DNA of 64,000 bases, taken from an uncultured Prevotella sp. (GTDB lineage: Bacteria > Bacteroidota > Bacteroidia > Bacteroidales > Bacteroidaceae). The notes beneath the pieces are model-generated. The model saw only the letters and a list, made by a program, of their open reading frames with translations, was not told the origin of the DNA and did no database searches. The position numbers and the translations under genes were made by a program. Numbering within the stretch: the stretch's first letter is position 1; every line of letters starts with the position of its first letter. This document shows positions 7,760-16,197 of this stretch, piece after piece. The stretch is taken from the NCBI GenBank assembly GCA_937907705.1, contig CALCVP010000008.1, positions 1 to 64,000 on the forward strand, read 5' to 3'.

Positions 7760-9640
7760 ATGAACCATGAACTCATTCAGCAGCGGTTGCTGCTCGAAAT
7801 AGAATACAACTGCGAGAAGGAAGCTTTCCGCCGACAGACTGAAACCATCGGTGTGCAACGCAAGGTAAAGCGTGGCGATGCCTGGTATCCTGTCCACGTG
7901 GGCAAAAGCTACTACAACTCGCTCAACCAATTGGCTGTAGAGGTAAACCGAACAACAGACACTGACATTGAACATAACTTCGAATTTGGACGTCCTGTAT
8001 GCTTTTTTACCGTTACACAAGATACAGATGCCCAGAAGACAGATGCCCAGAAAATAAAGTACATGAACTTTACGGGTACCGTAAGTTATGCCGATGGCGA
8101 CCGCATGGTGGTAACCGTGCCCGACAATGCGCCTATTATGGAGCTGCAAGCTGCCACCAATGTGGGCATACAACTGTTTTTCGACGAGACCAGTTACCGC
8201 TTGATGTTCGAAGCACTCGACCGTGTTATCAATGCCAAAGGCAACCGCTTGGCTTACCTGCGCGATTTGTTTGCCTCTCACCAGCAGGCCGAACAGTTCA
8301 GCTTTGCCCCCATCCGCTTTCCGTGGCTCAATCCTGCCCAGGAGCGAGCTGTCAACACTGTGCTCCGTGCCAAGGACGTAGCCATTGTGCATGGCCCTCC
8401 AGGCACAGGCAAGACGACTACCCTTGTAGAGGCCATTTATGAGACCTTGCGCCGCGAAAACCAAGTATTGGTGTGCGCACAGAGCAATATGGCGGTAGAC
8501 TGGATTTGTGAACAGCTGGTAGACCGCGGCGTTAATGTGCTGCGTATCGGCAACCCTACCAAGGTAAACGACAAGATGCTGTCGTTTACTTACGAGCGGC
8601 GCTTTGAAGACCATCCTGACTATCCACAGCTATGGAGCATCAGAGAGACAATGAGACGTATGCGCAAGACACGCAGCAAGCGGCATGACGAGGGCTACCA
8701 CCAGAAGATGGAGTGCCTGAAAAGCCGTGCCACGGAGTTGGAGATACGCATCAATGCACAACTGTTTGGCGAGGCTCGCGTGATAGCCTCAACGCTTACA
8801 GGCAGTGCCAACCGTCTGCTGTCGGGCCAGAAGTTCGGTACGCTCTTTATAGACGAGGCTGCCCAGGCTTTGGAAGCTGCCTGCTGGATAGCCATCAGGC
8901 GTGCATCAAGAGTCATCTTTGCCGGCGACCACTGCCAACTGCCACCTACTGTAAAGAGCATTGCCGCCCTAAGAGGGGGGTTAGGCACCACTCTGATGGA
9001 GCGCATAGCCAAGACCAAGCCTGAAGTGGTTACACTGCTGACGGTGCAATACCGAATGAACGAGCGGATTATGCGCTTTTCAAGCGACTGGTTTTACGGT
9101 GGAAAGGTGGTTTCCGCACCACAAATCAAGAATCGGGGCATATTGGATTATGACGAACCTATGCAGTGGATAGACACCAACAGTGTGGACGGCCAGGAGG
9201 AGTTTATAGGCGAAAGCTTCGGGCGTATCAACAAAGCAGAGGCTGAGCTGACGCTTTCTACCTTGGAAACGTATTTCAACAAGGTGGGCAAAGCGCGCAT
9301 TTTGGAAGAGCACATCGATGTGGGCATTATCTCTCCTTACCGTGCCCAAGTGCAGTATCTGCGCCGGTTGATTCGCAAGCGCGAATTTTTCAAGCCTTAC
9401 AAAAGCTGCATCAGTGTAAACACAGTAGACGGTTTTCAAGGGCAAGAGCGCGACATTATCCTTATATCATTGGTCAGATCCAACGATGAAGGGCAAATAG
9501 GCTTTCTCAACGACTTGCGAAGAATGAACGTGGCCATTACCCGTGCCCGCATGAAACTGATTATTTTAGGAGATGTGGCCACTCTTACGCGCCACCCTTT
9601 CTACAAGAAGCTGTACGACAGTCTGTCGCCATCAGAATAA
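7760..9640 (+). CDS. Superfamily 1 DNA/RNA helicase, UPF1/IGHMBP2-like
   Basis: A 626-residue ATP-dependent helicase. Motif I (GPPGTGKT) is at residues 212-219, motif II (DEAAQ) at 365-369, then motif III (GDHCQLPPT), QYRMN, motif V (VDGFQGQERD) and motif VI (NVAITRAR). The last two, with the AAA_11/AAA_12 arrangement, place it in the UPF1-like SF1B group, which moves 5' to 3'. The N-terminal 190 residues form the barrel-like domain seen in IGHMBP2-type proteins. In bacteria its target is not known. It is 112 bases after the MFS gene, across a repeat array, and ends in a terminator. Confidence 0.9.
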   Translation: MNHELIQQRLLLEIEYNCEKEAFRRQTETIGVQRKVKRGDAWYPVHVGKSYYNSLNQLAVEVNRTTDTDIEHNFEFGRPVCFFTVTQDTDAQKTDAQKIKYMNFTGTVSYADGDRMVVTVPDNAPIMELQAATNVGIQLFFDETSYRLMFEALDRVINAKGNRLAYLRDLFASHQQAEQFSFAPIRFPWLNPAQERAVNTVLRAKDVAIVHGPPGTGKTTTLVEAIYETLRRENQVLVCAQSNMAVDWICEQLVDRGVNVLRIGNPTKVNDKMLSFTYERRFEDHPDYPQLWSIRETMRRMRKTRSKRHDEGYHQKMECLKSRATELEIRINAQLFGEARVIASTLTGSANRLLSGQKFGTLFIDEAAQALEAACWIAIRRASRVIFAGDHCQLPPTVKSIAALRGGLGTTLMERIAKTKPEVVTLLTVQYRMNERIMRFSSDWFYGGKVVSAPQIKNRGILDYDEPMQWIDTNSVDGQEEFIGESFGRINKAEAELTLSTLETYFNKVGKARILEEHIDVGIISPYRAQVQYLRRLIRKREFFKPYKSCISVNTVDGFQGQERDIILISLVRSNDEGQIGFLNDLRRMNVAITRARMKLIILGDVATLTRHPFYKKLYDSLSPSE

Positions 9641-9654
9641 GACCTGTTATATTC

Positions 9655-9691
9655 GCTTTCTTCAGTGGCGGTTGTTGCCACCGAAGAAAGC
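9655..9691 (+). terminator. Intrinsic terminator after the helicase gene
   Basis: GCTTTCTTC at 9655-9663 and GAAGAAAGC at 9683-9691 form the stem, extended inside by GTGGC/GCCAC around a short loop. ATTTTATTT follows. Confidence 0.8.
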
Positions 9692-9721
9692 ATTTTATTT
9701 ATCCTTTAATGTTATCTTGTC

Positions 9722-10111
9722 ATGTTACAACGCGACTATATCAGTCGGCTGATTAGAGAGTTTACCGCAGCCCTGCAACGCTATCTGGAAAAGAAAGAAG
9801 GGCGCGACCGTCAGGAAGCACTCTGCAAACTCTACAACCAATACTTTGGAGACTATGCATTTTATCATGTCTATTCTCTCGACGACATCATGAAATCGTT
9901 TGAACAGTATGCTCCTGAAGAGCGTCTGCCGCGCATGGAGATGCTGGCAGAACTCTACTATACCGAAGCCGACTTGCTGTCTGAACCCTTGCGCACACAG
10001 CAGTTGGAGCTTTCGCTTCAGCTGTTTCAATTCATCGACCGCCACGACAGCACCTACTCAATAGAGCGCATATACAAGATGAACGCCATAGACAAGATGA
10101 TACATTCTTGA
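9722..10111 (+). CDS. Conserved-looking hypothetical protein, 129 residues
   Basis: An all-helical soluble protein with no signal peptide. The first 20 residues (LQRDYISRLIREFTAALQRY) resemble the start of the DUF6483-type proteins of Firmicutes, but I cannot confirm kinship. The charged helices and frequent tyrosines suggest a TPR-like or adaptor fold. It starts 31 bases after the helicase terminator. Its stop codon at 10109-10111 directly abuts the stop of the HAD gene on the other strand (10112), with no bases between. Function unknown. Confidence 0.7.
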   Translation: MLQRDYISRLIREFTAALQRYLEKKEGRDRQEALCKLYNQYFGDYAFYHVYSLDDIMKSFEQYAPEERLPRMEMLAELYYTEADLLSEPLRTQQLELSLQLFQFIDRHDSTYSIERIYKMNAIDKMIHS

Positions 10112-10942
10112 CTAAAAGCCAAAGTACCGGAGTGCTGCTGCCACACCGTCGTCTTCATTAGACGCTGTAACATAGTTGGCTTTTGCCTTTACTTCTTCCG
10201 CAGCATTGTCCATAGCCACGCCCATTGCCGCCAGTTCTATCATGGAGAGGTCGTTGTAGCCATCGCCAAATGCCATCAGGTCAGCAGGCGTAGCATGGAT
10301 GTTTTCCAGTAACCGGAGCAGCGACTGCGCCTTGTCTATACCTTTTGGCACCAATTCCAAGAAGAAAGGAGCCGAACGGTAAATCTCCATGTCTGCCGAC
10401 AACAGCTGCTGCAATTCTTTCTCTGCGGCTTCCATCAAGTGGGGATGCCCTGTCATCAGCAGCTTTGTGGGCTTGTCTTCCAGATGCTCCAGCAGGTGGT
10501 CTACCTGTCTTACAGGCATCTTGTTGATACGTGCTTCCTCTCTTACGTATTCGTCTTCGGCCCGCTCAGTAAGTATCTCGTTGCCGGCATAACCCAACAA
10601 GGCGTGCCCGTGCCGGCGCGAATATTGATGGATAACGGGCAATACATGAGCTGGAAGATGGGCAGAATAAAGCTCATTGCCTGTTTTGCAGTCTACAACC
10701 TTTCCGCCATTATACGACAAGATATATCCGCCACGCGAGTATAGCTCCAGACAGTCTGCCACAGGCTTGATGCCATAGGTCGGTCTGCCCGATGCCAACA
10801 CTATAATGGCTCCACGGGCTTCTGCCGCCAAAAGAGCCTGTCGGGTCAGTGGCGTAACTTGTTTTTCATGATTGGTAAGGGTGCCATCCAGGTCAAAAGC
10901 CAAGACCTTGTATGGCAATGCAGTAGAATGGTTGATACTCAT
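10112..10942 (-). CDS. Cof-type HAD-superfamily sugar-phosphate phosphatase
   Basis: A 276-residue HAD hydrolase of the Cof/IIB class, cytoplasmic. Motif I is DLDGTLTN at residues 17-24, with D17 the nucleophile and D19 the general acid. Motif II is the serine in LASGRP, motif III a lysine in KGIDKAQSL, and motif IV GDGYNDLSM, which binds magnesium. The C2B cap domain lies in the middle. Family members dephosphorylate sugar phosphates, pyridoxal phosphate or flavin nucleotides, and the substrate here cannot be assigned. The end VAAALRYFGF is typical. Confidence 0.9.
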   Translation of the reverse strand: MSINHSTALPYKVLAFDLDGTLTNHEKQVTPLTRQALLAAEARGAIIVLASGRPTYGIKPVADCLELYSRGGYILSYNGGKVVDCKTGNELYSAHLPAHVLPVIHQYSRRHGHALLGYAGNEILTERAEDEYVREEARINKMPVRQVDHLLEHLEDKPTKLLMTGHPHLMEAAEKELQQLLSADMEIYRSAPFFLELVPKGIDKAQSLLRLLENIHATPADLMAFGDGYNDLSMIELAAMGVAMDNAAEEVKAKANYVTASNEDDGVAAALRYFGF

Positions 10943-11388
10943 TGGTTAGATTTGTTAGGAGTGTAAGCAGCATGACACTGCACACTGTTGTGATATGATG
11001 ATGCAAAATTAATAAAATCTTTTTAATTTCCGAAACTTGCCACTCTGTTAGCTGCCTAAAATCAAACTTGTTTACAAAACCTTTACGCTTCAGCAATTCT
11101 GCACTTTGCAGCTTGCCGTTTCAAGTCTGCTTTCCATGCCTTTTCAATAGCTATGCAATCGGCTTGCAAGAGCACTGTTATCGGCTTGCAAGAACATAGC
11201 AACCGACAGACGAAAACATAGCTATTGCAAGCCGATAACAGTGCTCTTGGATAGCGAGAGGATTACGGCAGCTTCAGCCATCCGCCGTAATTCTGCAAAA
11301 AATCCTGAGTTACAAGCTGTTATGCAGGTAATTCAGGATTTTCAAATTCTTCTTATTCGGCACATGAGAGGTGCCGCTGCAAAGGCTG
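10943..11388. other. Intergenic region holding a repeat array and nothing coding
   Basis: This 446-base gap separates the start of the HAD gene from the end of the M16 protease gene, both on the minus strand. A possible -7 element for the HAD gene (TAATTTTG on the minus strand, 11004-11011) has no good -33 partner. The main content is the 22-base array at 11149-11258. I see no convincing coding frame or RNA gene. Confidence 0.6.
11149..11258. repeat. 22-base-period repeat array (array C) with long perfect inverted repeat
   Basis: Five units at 11149, 11171, 11193, 11215 and 11237, each exactly 22 bases. Units one and two begin AGCTATGCAATCGG and AGCACTGTTATCGG. Units four and five are reverse-complement versions. 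The segment 11168-11191 is perfectly complementary to 11225-11248 over 24 bases, so transcripts of either strand could form a very stable hairpin with a 33-base loop. Confidence 0.88.
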
Positions 11389-14205
11389 TTACTCCGACTT
11401 CATGGTTATCTCCAAGCGGTGATTCTGGCGCAACAGTTCTGTTGCCAAAGTCTTGATGTCGGCTGCTGTAATGCTGTTTACCATCTTGGTATAACCCGTA
11501 TGGTAGTCTACACCCGCATAAAGTTCGCTGTACAGCACATAACGCCAATAGTCGTTGGTCAGCTCATTCTGTCCAAGCTGTTTCACCAAATACTTCTTTG
11601 TCTTGCTGAGCGAGGTAGCATCAGGACCTTTTTGTGCTATTGACTTCAGCTGGTTGTAGACCACAGGCATCAGTTCACCATAGCGATTGGGGTCGCAGCG
11701 AAATGAAATCTTCAGCATAGCCGTAGGCGCTGAGTAGCGGTCGAGGTCAAAATTGACGCTCACGCCATAGGTTCCGCCCTTCTCTTCGCGCACAGAGTCT
11801 GTGTAAGCTATCTGCAACACGCGCTTGAGCACATCCAGCTTGAGGTCGTTGGCAGCCGTTACAGGCAGGTCTGCAGTATAGAACACATTGACCATAGCCG
11901 ATGGAGTGGCCTGTTTCTTTACAAAGAGGTGGGTCTCATTGCCACCCCTGATGGCAGGATAAGTGTTGGCTATGTGTGAGGTGCGCTTTCCTGTTGACGG
12001 CAGGGAGGCTATATACTGGCAGAGCAGAGGTTTGATGCTGTCTACATTGACATTGCCTATAATCAGCACGTCAAAGTCGGCTGCATTGCTGAACAGCTGC
12101 TTGTAGATAACTGGCAGACGGTCAAAGCTGACCTTATCCAAGGTAGCCAACTTCATGGGAGCCGTGCGCGGACTGTTGCCGTAGAGCACGCTCGACACCG
12201 AATCGTTATAAGTTACCGTAGGACTGGCCTCTCTGTTCTTGTAGAGAGAGCGGCGACGCTCCATCAAACTCTCAAAAGCAGTCTTGTCAAAGCGTGGCTC
12301 TGTAAAGTAAAGGTTCACCATCTGCAACATGGTCTCCATGTCATTAGCGGCACATGAAGCGTTGATGGCTTGTGTTTCGTTGTCAATGGCAGGCGTTACC
12401 TTTACCAATTTGTCCGCCAGCAGCTTGCGCAGCGTGAGCACATCATGCTTGCCTACTCCGCTCTCTGTGGCAGTAGCAGTTACAAAAGAGAAGTTGGGCA
12501 CGTCAGTATCAGGCAAATTGGACGTTCCGCCCTTGGCAAACATCTTGAATATCACCTGATCTGCACTGTAATCAGTAGGCTTTATATATACGTTTACGCC
12601 GTTGCTGAGCGTCAGCTGCTTGACCCCATGTCGTGGATAGGCCTTTTCGCTTACCACTTGCCCCGCTTTGGGCATCTGTTCCATTAGTTTCCGGTCGTAC
12701 ACTTCCTCCTCATACGGTTCATACTGCTTGGCCTGGGCAGCCAACACGATGCTTTCAAGCTGCGCTTCGGTAGGAATCTTCACGCCTTCTTTATCGGGAG
12801 CATAGATGGTAAGCACCTGGTTTTTGTCGTTGATAATGTCTTTCACAGCCTTGTTTACCTCTTGCAGCGTTACGCTTTGACCAAACTGCTGCGCCAAACG
12901 CAAGTCTTCTGCTGCCGTAAGCATAGGCTCTGAAGCCAAGAAGTTGCGCACACACTTGCCCACAAAGTAGCTGTTCTTGCGTGTATTGTATTCTGCAGCT
13001 GCACGCTCGGCACTCTTCAGATACTTGGCTTTGGCGCGCTGCAGCTCAGCCTCTGTAAAGCCGTGCTGCCGTGCACGCTCTGTTTCAGCCAATACAGCCG
13101 ACAGCGAACCATTAATATCGTCTTGCTTGCAGCCCACCTGTATGTCAAAGGCATCTTTTGTGCGTGAAACAAAGAACTGCCCGCTGCCTGCCGATGCACT
13201 GATAAAGGGCGGTACAGGCTGATGCTGCAACGCTATGATGCGTTGGTTCAGCATATACTTTACCAGCCACTCCATGTAGCCGTCGCGCTGATAAGCCACT
13301 TGGTCTTTCTCGTTGTCGGGTGTAGCATCACGCTTCATGTAGAGTTTGGCCAGCACAATAGGCTGCTCGGCATCTTTCTCGACAGCCACTATTATCCTGT
13401 CGTTGTCAGGCACAGGATAGTAAATACGCTTGGCTGGGTTCTTGGCCTTTGGAATGGAGGAAAACAGCCGCTTTATCTTCTGCTCCATCTGGTCCACATC
13501 AATGTCGCCCACTACAATAATGGCTTGCAAATCCGGGCGATACCATTTCTTGTAATAGTCGCGCAGAGCCTTGTATTTGAAGTGGTCTACCACATCCATA
13601 GAGCCGATAGGCAGGCAATCTTCATACTTGGTGCCTTTATACACGGTAGGCATCACACGCTCCATGAGCCGCTGCACCGCCATGCCGGCACGCCTTGTGC
13701 GCCACTCTTCGTGTATCACGCCCCGCTCCTTGTCTATCTCCTTGTCTTTCAGCAACAAGCTGTTGCTCCAGTCGTGCAGTATAAGCAGGCAAGAGTCTAC
13801 CACCCCTTCACGCACCGTAGGAGCCGACGAGATATTGTAGACCGTCTGGTCTACACTGGTATAAGCATTGAGATTGGCACCAAACTTTATGCCCACGGTC
13901 TCACACCACGGCACGATACCCAATCCGTGTTTGTCTCCAGGAAAGTGCTTTGTACCGTTAAAGGCCATGTGTTCCAAGAAATGGGCCAGTCCGCGCTGGT
14001 TAGGTTCTTCCAAGATAGAGCCTACCCGCTGTGCAATATAGAAGTCGGCTATCTTGGGATCCTTGGCATTGTGGCGTATATAATAGGTCAAGCCATTGTC
14101 CAGTTTACCTACCCTTACCGTAGGGTCTTGCGCTACAGTTTGCGCTGAAGCCAGCGCAGGCACCAACAATAGCGACAGAGAGAAAAATGTTTTTGTTAAT
14201 CTCAT
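11389..14205 (-). CDS. M16 family zinc protease, PqqL-like
   Basis: A 938-residue secreted or outer-envelope protease with an N-terminal signal peptide (cleavage after about residue 22, ALASAQ). The inverted zinc motif HFLEH is at residues 75-79 in a typical context, GLAHFLEHMAFNGTKHFPG, with the second catalytic-type M16 domain in the C-terminal half. Length and layout match the two-repeat M16 proteins related to PqqL and pitrilysin, which form a clam-shell chamber and degrade peptides. Its Bacteroidetes homologues are periplasmic. A terminator at 14237-14295 separates it from the surface-protein cluster upstream, so it is probably its own transcript. Confidence 0.92.
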   Translation of the reverse strand: MRLTKTFFSLSLLLVPALASAQTVAQDPTVRVGKLDNGLTYYIRHNAKDPKIADFYIAQRVGSILEEPNQRGLAHFLEHMAFNGTKHFPGDKHGLGIVPWCETVGIKFGANLNAYTSVDQTVYNISSAPTVREGVVDSCLLILHDWSNSLLLKDKEIDKERGVIHEEWRTRRAGMAVQRLMERVMPTVYKGTKYEDCLPIGSMDVVDHFKYKALRDYYKKWYRPDLQAIIVVGDIDVDQMEQKIKRLFSSIPKAKNPAKRIYYPVPDNDRIIVAVEKDAEQPIVLAKLYMKRDATPDNEKDQVAYQRDGYMEWLVKYMLNQRIIALQHQPVPPFISASAGSGQFFVSRTKDAFDIQVGCKQDDINGSLSAVLAETERARQHGFTEAELQRAKAKYLKSAERAAAEYNTRKNSYFVGKCVRNFLASEPMLTAAEDLRLAQQFGQSVTLQEVNKAVKDIINDKNQVLTIYAPDKEGVKIPTEAQLESIVLAAQAKQYEPYEEEVYDRKLMEQMPKAGQVVSEKAYPRHGVKQLTLSNGVNVYIKPTDYSADQVIFKMFAKGGTSNLPDTDVPNFSFVTATATESGVGKHDVLTLRKLLADKLVKVTPAIDNETQAINASCAANDMETMLQMVNLYFTEPRFDKTAFESLMERRRSLYKNREASPTVTYNDSVSSVLYGNSPRTAPMKLATLDKVSFDRLPVIYKQLFSNAADFDVLIIGNVNVDSIKPLLCQYIASLPSTGKRTSHIANTYPAIRGGNETHLFVKKQATPSAMVNVFYTADLPVTAANDLKLDVLKRVLQIAYTDSVREEKGGTYGVSVNFDLDRYSAPTAMLKISFRCDPNRYGELMPVVYNQLKSIAQKGPDATSLSKTKKYLVKQLGQNELTNDYWRYVLYSELYAGVDYHTGYTKMVNSITAADIKTLATELLRQNHRLEITMKSE

Positions 14206-14230
14206 TCGTTCGTTTTAAATTAATTCATAT

Positions 14231-14295
14231 AAAAAAGGCATGAAGACAGCATTGCTTCACAAGCAAACAAGCAGGAACCATGCCGTCTCCATGCC
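14231..14295 (-). terminator. Terminator after the type IX secreted protein gene
   Basis: On the minus strand, a 14-base-pair stem with two G-U pairs (arms 14282-14295 and 14237-14250) is followed directly by six T residues (A-run at 14231-14236). It lies between the stop of the gene at 14323 and the start of the M16 gene. Confidence 0.75.
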
Positions 14296-14322
14296 AATAA
14301 ACAGTAACCCTATAAAAAGGCT

Positions 14323-16056
14323 TTACTTTGTTGCCACTTTCTTGTTACCTACAATATAGATACCCTTCTGCAAGTTGGCAGTAGCATGCTGCAAGCTTTT
14401 AGCCTGCTTTACCTGCACACCTGCTGTGGTGTACACACCGTAGTTGGCAACGGTTGCATTGGCAGTAGCTGTGTTGATAGCGGTAGCTGTCTCGTTGACA
14501 GTATAGCTATAATAAGCCACAGCCCATGTAGAAATACCGGTAAAGGTCTTGTCTGTGCCAGTGAAGGTAGCATTACCCTTGCCACGGCTCGCCAATACTA
14601 CGGTGTTGCCGTCTACTACCGGTGCCACCAAGCTGCTGCCATAAGAAGCCACCTCTGCGTCATCGCCCTCTTTAGCCAATGAATTCTTGTCAAAAGTGCT
14701 CATCACTACCTTGCTGCCACTGCCCATATCGTAAGCATAGGCATATACTTTTGAACCTACATACACGCCAAAATAGCCATTGATGCCCTTGGCCTCAGTA
14801 TCGTGAACACCCATAGCTGCCACATTGCCGGTAGCGGCATCCACCTTTACAACATATCCTTTCAGCATGGTAGAGTTGGTAGCAGTAGCCACATTGTTGG
14901 CTGCCTGCAAGCCACCATTGAGCAAACCGGTCATATAGACAGCACCGTCAGCATACTGAAGGTTCTTGTTCTGAAGCACAAACTTGTTACTGCTGTTGGC
15001 CACAGAGGTAAGGGCAGTAACATAATCCACGCTCAAGTCAGCAGTGTTGGCTGCACCTACAAACAGTGTTTGGAAAGCGGCAGAAGCCTTCAAGCTCTTT
15101 CCACCCAACGAGAGAGCATTGTCATCGGCAGAGTTCAGCACACGTCCGTTGAAATAAATCTTGCCCCCGTTCACACTCAAACGGTCGATATAAGCCAACT
15201 GTACGGCACCATCCAACAGCAGACTCTTCTCAAAATAACCGTCTTTGTCCAACTTTACAAGGAACAAGTCGCCCACAGTCTTCTGCGAATCGCCGTTCCA
15301 TGTCTCTGCATTCTTGGCCACCAAGGTCCCATTTGAACCGTCAGCCTTCTTGAAAGTCAGCTCAGTACGGAAATTGCCTGCCAAATAGAGATTGCCGTCA
15401 GCATCCACTGCACAGCCGTTCAGATAGGCATTGTCCTTCGTTTGTTTTGTATCTATGGTCTTGACCAGTCCGCTTACCAGTCTGGTCCATGCCAATTTGC
15501 CTTGATTGTCAAGCTTTACAATCAAGAAACGGTACTCACTGGCTTGCGTGTTCATATCTTTAATGGTGGTGGTAGCACCTGTTCCGTCAACCACTTCAAG
15601 CAAATTGTCGTATCCTTCTTCCTTTACCCAGGCGCGGGTCTTTACCACTGCTATCACGCCTCCATCAGGAGTGGCAGCCACCGCACTGCTATTCACCGAT
15701 ATATCGCCTTTTTTGGTATAAGCATTCCATACCACATCACCATTGGCATCCACCTTCTGAAGCAGCAAGTTGTTGTTCACGCTGGTGCCGGTGTAAGAAC
15801 TTCCGGCAATGGGCTGACCGTCTACGCCTGTAAGTGCACTGCCGTCAAAGTTCACATTCAGTGAAGTGCTGGTTGTGCCGAATGTATTGGCTACGTAATA
15901 GTCACCGTCTGAGGCCTTTGCCAAGCCCAGCATGTTGTCGCCGGCAGCGGTATTGCCGTCTATTACGTGTGCCCACTTGAAGTTGAGCAGGTCATCTGCA
16001 CTTGCAGTTGCTGCCATTGTAAGCACCGCAAACAATAATACAGTAAATTTTTTCAT
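14323..16056 (-). CDS. Secreted propeller-like protein with type IX secretion C-terminal signal
   Basis: A 577-residue exported protein. The start is the ATG at 16054-16056, which has AAAAGGACA just upstream and a clean signal peptide (MKKFTVLLFAVLTMAATASA). The open frame extends 15 codons further without support. The body contains spaced repeats of the form LVKLDKDG or QKVDANGDVVW, like SBBP beta-propeller repeats. The last 50 residues (GVYTTAGVQVKQA, then LQKGIYIVGNKKVATK) match the type A C-terminal domain that directs export by the type IX secretion system and surface attachment. Function unknown. Its position after the TonB-DUF4876-DUF6850 genes suggests a surface binding role. Confidence 0.82.
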   Translation of the reverse strand: MKKFTVLLFAVLTMAATASADDLLNFKWAHVIDGNTAAGDNMLGLAKASDGDYYVANTFGTTSTSLNVNFDGSALTGVDGQPIAGSSYTGTSVNNNLLLQKVDANGDVVWNAYTKKGDISVNSSAVAATPDGGVIAVVKTRAWVKEEGYDNLLEVVDGTGATTTIKDMNTQASEYRFLIVKLDNQGKLAWTRLVSGLVKTIDTKQTKDNAYLNGCAVDADGNLYLAGNFRTELTFKKADGSNGTLVAKNAETWNGDSQKTVGDLFLVKLDKDGYFEKSLLLDGAVQLAYIDRLSVNGGKIYFNGRVLNSADDNALSLGGKSLKASAAFQTLFVGAANTADLSVDYVTALTSVANSSNKFVLQNKNLQYADGAVYMTGLLNGGLQAANNVATATNSTMLKGYVVKVDAATGNVAAMGVHDTEAKGINGYFGVYVGSKVYAYAYDMGSGSKVVMSTFDKNSLAKEGDDAEVASYGSSLVAPVVDGNTVVLASRGKGNATFTGTDKTFTGISTWAVAYYSYTVNETATAINTATANATVANYGVYTTAGVQVKQAKSLQHATANLQKGIYIVGNKKVATK

Positions 16057-16115
16057 TGTCCTTTTAATTTTAATTATTACGTTGTTAGTAAAAGATTTCA
16101 TATTTAAAGAGTAGC

Positions 16116-16197
16116 GTTCTTATGCGAAAAGAGTGCTGTTCTTGCGCTGAAAGAATGTTATTCTTATGCCAAAAGAACGCTGTTTCATGCTAAAAGC
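16116..16197. repeat. 22-base-period tandem repeat, GTTCTTATGC type (array D)
   Basis: Three full units at 16116-16137, 16138-16159 and 16160-16181 plus a partial fourth that runs over the stop codon of the DUF6850 gene. Each unit has a TTCTT-like and an AAGAA-like segment about 7 bases apart, so each can fold on itself. Sequence differs from the TGCAATCGG-type arrays, but the period is the same. Confidence 0.75.

Noticed and set aside
7751..8614. 287-codon minus-strand frame inside the helicase gene
   Set aside because: It lies wholly opposite a strong helicase reading frame and has no protein-like features; a shadow frame of GC-rich coding DNA.
13222..14148. 308-codon plus-strand frame opposite the M16 protease
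   Set aside because: Antisense to a well-supported protease with its zinc motif; composition is typical of a shadow frame.
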